DNA from: Bacteroidales bacterium UBA4070
Lineage (GTDB): Bacteria > Bacteroidota > Bacteroidia > Bacteroidales > VadinHA17
Reading direction: 5' to 3'
Assembly (NCBI GenBank): GCA_002383485.1
Contig: DFYY01000033.1
Coordinates: forward strand, 1-59,589
DNA length: 59,589 nt
The position numbers and the translations under genes are program-made. Under the pieces are notes generated by a model, which was not told where the DNA came from, made no database searches, and saw only the letters and a program-made list of their open reading frames with translations. Below are positions 58,487 to 59,589 of this stretch, piece by piece; within the stretch, counting starts at the first letter, position 1, and every line of letters begins with the position of its first letter.

Positions 58487-59589
58487 CTATCGTTCTGAAA
58501 TTCCAAGTCCACCGCGTGTATTATAATTCAGCACCGGCCACCTCCACTGCTCAAGCACTGTGCCGGTAACGCTCTCAGTGACACTGCCGCAGGTGATACT
58601 AATGGTATATTTGCCCGGCTGTGCCCTCATCGTGTTCCAGTAGATCTTTCCGACGCCGGTACCGGATTTCAGCTTTTGCTCATGACGTTTTTCGCCATTG
58701 CTGTCAGTGACCGTGATCACCGCTTCATCCTTCAGGGTTCCAGAGCGGTAGAACCAGATCTCCAGCCCGTTGGGCTCATTGGGGGTCAGCAGATGGTTGC
58801 TGCCTGTCATCTGGTAATTGCCCCACATTGCCTGCTGCGAGAAGTTCATCTGCGGCTTTGGTTCAATTGTAAAAAGATGAAGAGGTTTCTTAATGATTTC
58901 GGGAGTCATCTGCTGCAGCGGCGAGATATCAGTGATCCATGCAGCCCTGCCGTAGGTACCGACTATAAGATCATTTTCCCGTGGATGAATCATTATATCC
59001 CTTACCACCGCCGGGGGCATGTTTGCCCGGAGGGCTTCCCAGTTCTCTCCCCTGTCCAGGGAGACATATACTCCGTTGTCATTGCCCGCGAAGAGCAGGT
59101 TCGGATTGCGATGATCTTCAATCACAACACTCACCGGGAACTGGGGCAATCCGGAGGTGATTCTCTTCCAGGTCACCCCGAAGTCAGTGGTGACATAAAT
59201 GTGAGGATCCATTATGTCATCAGTGTAACCCGATTTCGAAACATAGGCTGTGCCAGCCTCGAAGGCCGAGGGGAAAACGCGGCTGACCCACATGCCTGCC
59301 GGAGCGCCTGCTTCCGCCAGTGCTGCGGTAACCTCTTTCCATGTATGGCCGTGATCCCTGGTCACATGAACATGACCATCATCGGTTCCTGCCCATATAA
59401 TGCCGGCCTTCACGGGTGACTCAGCCAGTGTGGTCACGGTACAGTAGCGAATGTGTCCCTTACCGTGGATCTTTTCCGGATCGTTGTCCGTCAGATCAGG
59501 GCTGATCTCCTCCCAGTTTTTGCCCCGGTCAACGGAGCGAAGCACTTTCTGTGCCCCGGTATATTCTGAGTTTTTCAACATATTGTACC
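58487..59589 (-). CDS. BNR/sortilin-type repeat glycosyl hydrolase-like protein, C-terminal part
   Basis: The C-terminal 364-plus residues of a large exported BNR-repeat protein. The coding frame stays open to the window edge, so the 5' end lies outside. Repeats with Asp-box-like signatures are visible: SVDRGKNWEEI, TRDHGHTWKEV, TTDFGVTWKRI and SLDRGENWEAL. These form a seven-to-ten-blade propeller as in VPS10/sortilin-like proteins. The end is a beta-sandwich region (GLEIWFYRSGTLKDEAVITV, NTMRAQPGKYTISI). Such Bacteroidetes proteins are named glycosyl hydrolases, but no catalytic residues are evident in this part. Confidence 0.75.
   Translation of the reverse strand, partial: YNMLKNSEYTGAQKVLRSVDRGKNWEEISPDLTDNDPEKIHGKGHIRYCTVTTLAESPVKAGIIWAGTDDGHVHVTRDHGHTWKEVTAALAEAGAPAGMWVSRVFPSAFEAGTAYVSKSGYTDDIMDPHIYVTTDFGVTWKRITSGLPQFPVSVVIEDHRNPNLLFAGNDNGVYVSLDRGENWEALRANMPPAVVRDIMIHPRENDLIVGTYGRAAWITDISPLQQMTPEIIKKPLHLFTIEPKPQMNFSQQAMWGNYQMTGSNHLLTPNEPNGLEIWFYRSGTLKDEAVITVTDSNGEKRHEQKLKSGTGVGKIYWNTMRAQPGKYTISITCGSVTESVTGTVLEQWRWPVLNYNTRGGLGISER

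Noticed and set aside
58676..59419. Open frame of 247 codons on the plus strand
   Set aside because: Antisense to the BNR-repeat protein; the minus-strand product has repeated Asp-box motifs, the plus-strand one has none.

Overview
The window comes from a member of the Bacteroidetes (Bacteroidota), most likely an environmental Bacteroidales or Marinilabiliales lineage. The evidence is two SusC/SusD pairs, many lipoproteins with Bacteroidetes-style signal peptides, a type IX secretion (T9SS) C-terminal tail on a glycosidase, nine matches or near matches to the Bacteroidetes -7 promoter element TAnnTTTG, and near absence of Shine-Dalgarno sequences. No rRNA, tRNA, phage, IS transposase or CRISPR array was recognised.

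Region 1 (1-5.6 kb) is housekeeping: a stand-alone MnmC-type tRNA methyltransferase (MnmD), two FKBP-type prolyl isomerases, a cyclophilin, a DUF3127 protein with an SSB-like acidic tail, and an M3 dipeptidyl carboxypeptidase. A roughly 100 bp hairpin-ended intergenic repeat lies at 3.2-3.4 kb and a second copy at 55.7-55.9 kb.

Region 2 (5.6-45.5 kb) is the core of the window. It reads as one large peptidoglycan-salvage locus built like a polysaccharide utilisation locus. Minus-strand genes encode two SusCD pairs, an exported L-Ala-D/L-Glu-type dipeptide epimerase and an exported NlpC/P60 endopeptidase. A divergent plus-strand gene encodes a DUF1343 (NamZ-type) exo-N-acetylmuramidase. A tightly packed eight-gene minus-strand operon (36993 down to 20488) then encodes an amidase-like multidomain protein, a family 2 glycosyltransferase, a DUF4922 HIT-like protein, a SpoIID-like protein, a GH9-polysaccharide deacetylase fusion, an AmpG-type permease, an FAD/Fe-S D-2-hydroxyacid (D-lactate-type) dehydrogenase, and a NagB-LmbE fusion. 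A divergent plus-strand operon carries murK, murQ, a FadR-type regulator, a YaaH/SleL-like GH18 with a T9SS tail, a class C beta-lactamase-fold hydrolase, DUF4126, a MEMO-like lipoprotein and a photolyase.

Together these genes cover a nearly complete inferred route. Muropeptides are captured outside the cell by SusCD, then trimmed by glycosidases, amidase and peptidase, and peptides are epimerised. AmpG carries sugars inward, MurK phosphorylates MurNAc, and MurQ splits MurNAc-6P into GlcNAc-6P and D-lactate. A LmbE/NagB fusion may handle GlcNAc-6P, and a flavin/Fe-S dehydrogenase may oxidise the released D-lactate.

Region 3 (45.4-59.6 kb) holds a 5'-truncated tocopherol-cyclase-like remnant fused to the photolyase 3' end, full-length purL, a small lipoprotein, and a translationally coupled five-gene Hdr/Qmo-like electron-transfer operon. 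After the second repeat copy come a GH5 lipoprotein, a decayed GH172/DUF2961 pseudogene, a PepSY-TM protein, and the C-terminal part of a BNR-repeat protein cut by the window edge.
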